The notes beneath the pieces were generated by a model. The model was not told the DNA's origin and made no database searches. It saw nothing but the letters and a program-made list of their open reading frames with translations. 33,007 bases of DNA, taken from contig CAZNDN010000032.1 in assembly GCA_964571815.1 (NCBI GenBank), forward strand, positions 1-33,007, given 5' to 3'. Numbering within the stretch: position 1 is the stretch's first letter; every line of letters begins with the position of its first letter. A program made the translations under genes and the position numbers. Positions 31,541-33,007 of the stretch are shown in pieces. This DNA is from CAZNDN01 sp964571815. GTDB lineage: Bacteria > Fibrobacterota > Chitinivibrionia > Chitinivibrionales > WJKA01.

Positions 31541-32602
31541 TCAGCCTCCGGTCCGGCCCGGTGTGATGTCCGCGGCAGCATCCCCCCGCCGCCAACGGTT
31601 CGCCGTGTCCCATAGAAACCGGGCCTCCTCCGGGGTCGATGGTGAGCCTGAATGCCGGAGAGTATTCCCGAACGTTCCGTCGTCAATGGCCTCGTTCTCA
31701 ACGCCGGCAATACACAGTGCCACTCGTGCAAGATCGCCGCGAAGAGCGTCCCACTCGTATTCTTTCGAGAAGAGATGTTCCCGGAACGGATCGATTCCCT
31801 GGACATGCTCAGCGAGGATCGGCTCCGGGGCAGCGTCGGGCGACGGCCGTTCGGCGAAGGGCATCACGGACCCGCAGCAGTGCATCGTATCCTCGCACAC
31901 CTCTTCAACCGTAACGTGTCGTTGCTGCAGTTGATTCTCCTGAGCCATGCACGCGAGAAAACTTTCCCTGATATCGGTCAGTGGCGGGTCGGTATCAAGG
32001 AGCGCCGCGATGTCGTTGGCATGTTTGAGCCGCTGGGCATGCTTGCCCTTGCCCACAGGTATGCCCAGCGTCTCGGGTCCCATGGTCAGCAGCTTGTCAC
32101 CGACGATTCCGGCGGGGAGGGGAAGCTCAACGCGCGTATCGGCGTCGAATAGCCGGCCGCATCGGACCCGCCGCGGCTCCGTGCGATAGGGGCTCAGACC
32201 GAGTTGCACATCGAGCATGACATTGCTTTCCGACTCATCAACACAGCGCGGTCTGTAGAACAGGTAATAGCTGGTAAGGGGAATCCACGGCTTCGTCGTG
32301 TGCCGCCGGGGCTCCCATCGCAGAAACACATCCGAGCCGCCCACCAGCGTGTCGAGCACCCGCTCGATTCGCTCAACCGGCTCGTCGGTAGCAATGTCCG
32401 CATCAATGGAAAAACGCCGAGGGGACTGCAGTATGACCAGGAGTGAATTACCACCTTTGAATTGGAACGAAAGCCCGTTTTCAACCAGCTCGGCTACCAG
32501 CTCCAGGCAATGGACGGCCTGCTCGGCGAGCCTCAGTGGCGTATCGCCTTTATGTGACCGTATGTGATCCGGGATAAAACAGTCTTTGTTGCCGACCGGC
32601 AT
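31541..32602 (-). CDS. AbiEii/AbiGii-family nucleotidyltransferase (toxin-like)
   Basis: A 353-residue protein with the DNA polymerase beta-type nucleotidyltransferase signature of the AbiEii (COG2253) family. FQFKGGNSLLVIL (Gly50-Gly51-x-Ser53) is followed by RFSIDADIAT with metal-binding Asp67 and Asp69, and a probable third carboxylate at Asp131 (NVMLDVQLG). GDKLLTMGPETLG and then KHANDIAALL match the family's later conserved block. AbiEii and its MenT relatives are toxins that transfer nucleotides to tRNA acceptor ends or other targets, usually neutralised by an AbiEi partner. No AbiEi-like gene is adjacent on this side. The ATG at 32602 has a strong AGAGGAGG upstream; the frame beyond to 32713 is ignored. 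It could be an orphan toxin, a part of a system with the small downstream protein, or a domesticated transferase. Confidence 0.85.
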   Translation of the reverse strand: MPVGNKDCFIPDHIRSHKGDTPLRLAEQAVHCLELVAELVENGLSFQFKGGNSLLVILQSPRRFSIDADIATDEPVERIERVLDTLVGGSDVFLRWEPRRHTTKPWIPLTSYYLFYRPRCVDESESNVMLDVQLGLSPYRTEPRRVRCGRLFDADTRVELPLPAGIVGDKLLTMGPETLGIPVGKGKHAQRLKHANDIAALLDTDPPLTDIRESFLACMAQENQLQQRHVTVEEVCEDTMHCCGSVMPFAERPSPDAAPEPILAEHVQGIDPFREHLFSKEYEWDALRGDLARVALCIAGVENEAIDDGTFGNTLRHSGSPSTPEEARFLWDTANRWRRGDAAADITPGRTGG

Positions 32603-32684
32603 GGCGGCCTCCTCTGAAGGAAACACTTGAAAAATAATTGCGCGACCGCTCCTCCACGCAAAAACGGAAACCCGTCGCATGCTA

Positions 32685-32714
32685 TTGACATAATGCATTC
32701 GCGAAAGGTACAAT
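32685..32714 (+). promoter_or_regulatory. Near-consensus sigma70-type promoter
   Basis: A perfect TTGACA (32685-32690), an 18-base spacer and TACAAT (32709-32714, one mismatch from TATAAT). It is the best promoter match in the window. The -35 box lies within an imperfect dyad (ATGC-T-ATT, then TAATGCAT), a possible operator. Transcription would start near 32721. Confidence 0.75.
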
Positions 32715-32720
32715 CAGGCT

Positions 32721-32901
32721 GGGAATCCAGACGGTTTCCCGAACGGTTGCACGGACGGCTTAACTTCCGCGCAATCAACGGCTTATCGGAAGAAAGCACA
32801 ATATACTGTGTCAATATCGGCACAGAGTACGGCATGTTGTGTGCCCGCCGCGTGTTTTCTCCCGTGGAACACCCCGCGGTCGCCGTCACCGCGGGATTTT
32901 T
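32721..32901 (+). ncRNA. Candidate small RNA or attenuated leader of about 180 nt
   Basis: The stretch between a strong promoter and a strong intrinsic terminator has no convincing reading frame of its own. It contains several possible stems: GGGAA (32721-32725) with TTCCC near its 5' end, CACA/TGTG around 32797-32810, and GGCACA with TGTGCC around 32819-32845. I recognise no known riboswitch, 6S RNA, tmRNA or SRP RNA consensus. It may be an independent sRNA or a regulated leader of the HTH gene starting at 32943; the terminator lies 42 bases before that start. Confidence 0.45.
32873..32901 (+). terminator. Rho-independent terminator or attenuator
   Basis: CCCGCGGT (32873-32880) and ACCGCGGG (32888-32895) form a perfect 8-bp GC-rich stem with a 7-base loop, followed by A and TTTTT (32897-32901). 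It stands between the strong promoter and the downstream HTH gene. Confidence 0.8.
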
Positions 32902-32942
32902 CGAATTCAATGCTGTGGTTTTTTCGGGGCAGGGAGGAGCGT

Positions 32943-33007
32943 ATGTCGCAGTATCTCACGACAGGGCAGGCCGCACGTCGACTGCGGGTTTCGGTATCGA
33001 CGATCAA
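32943..33007 (+). CDS. Helix-turn-helix DNA-binding protein, 5' end only
   Basis: The window ends 21 codons into this gene. An ATG at 32943 with a strong AGGGAGGAG upstream starts MSQYLTTGQAARRLRVSVST, the first helices of a MerR/excisionase-type winged HTH that recognises DNA. The rest is missing, so it cannot be told whether it is a transcriptional regulator, an excisionase-like protein or a longer multidomain protein. It is divergent from the AbiEii-like gene, with 340 bases between their starts holding the promoter-RNA-terminator unit. Confidence 0.65.
   Translation, partial: MSQYLTTGQAARRLRVSVSTI

Noticed and set aside
32834..33007. Plus-strand frame from ATG 32834 open to the window edge
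   Set aside because: It would read through the terminator stem, has no Shine-Dalgarno, and competes with the HTH frame at 32943, which has a strong ribosome site and a recognisable domain start.

Overview
The window is about 33 kb of GC-rich, tightly packed bacterial chromosome. It encodes 22 complete genes that I can support well, one probable small gene and one gene cut by the right edge. No rRNA, tRNA, CRISPR array, transposase or phage gene is visible. The cell is Gram-negative: there is a CMP-KDO synthetase (kdsB) and two heptosyltransferase-like GT9 genes. It makes a type IV pilus or related competence/secretion machine (PilB/GspE ATPase, PilM, PilN, ComEA-like), and has GatC, a Smc condensin and a Ski2-like helicase. 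The adjacent ParE/ParC pair has the shortened architecture I associate with Bacteroidetes and the second topoisomerase pair of Chlamydiae. The beta-helix protein ends in a module resembling a secretion/sorting tail. Together these suggest an uncultivated lineage of, or near, the FCB (Fibrobacteres-Chlorobi-Bacteroidetes) group. This placement is inference, not identification.

Layout. Positions 24-3581 (-) are smc, with a good sigma70-type promoter. A divergent promoter (3723-3752) leads to a small secreted PKD-domain protein (3844-4488, +), then a cold-shock protein (4736-4948) with a clear intrinsic terminator. Positions 5328-9046 (+) hold parE and parC, overlapping by one base. A Ski2-like helicase (9067-11028, -) converges on them. 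Positions 11090-13746 (+) carry a membrane glycosyltransferase translationally coupled to a GT9 transferase, and 14036-16072 (+) a secreted beta-helix protein.

Positions 28440 to 16217 (-) hold one long co-directional run of twelve genes with overlaps or short gaps: thiL, pilB/gspE, pcrA, gatC, kdsB, a REC-GAF-HD-GYP regulator, a ComEA-like protein, pilM, pilN, rsmD, coaD and a rhomboid protease. It mixes pilus/competence parts with housekeeping genes. Cyclic-di-GMP is a plausible link: the ATPase carries two tandem MshEN-like modules (a c-di-GMP-binding fold in the family), and the HD-GYP protein is the kind of enzyme that degrades c-di-GMP. A short repeat cluster with a perfect 9-bp dyad sits inside this run between rsmD and coaD.

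Positions 28741-29730 (+) encode a PfkB-family sugar/nucleoside kinase. On the minus strand, 32602 to 29810 hold an AbiEii-family nucleotidyltransferase without a recognisable antitoxin partner, a 53-residue small protein and a long GT9 protein with an unfamiliar C-terminal extension. At the right edge a near-consensus promoter, a structured 180-nt stretch and a strong intrinsic terminator precede the first codons of a helix-turn-helix protein. This is either a small RNA gene or a transcription-attenuated leader, and it is the most promising undescribed element here.
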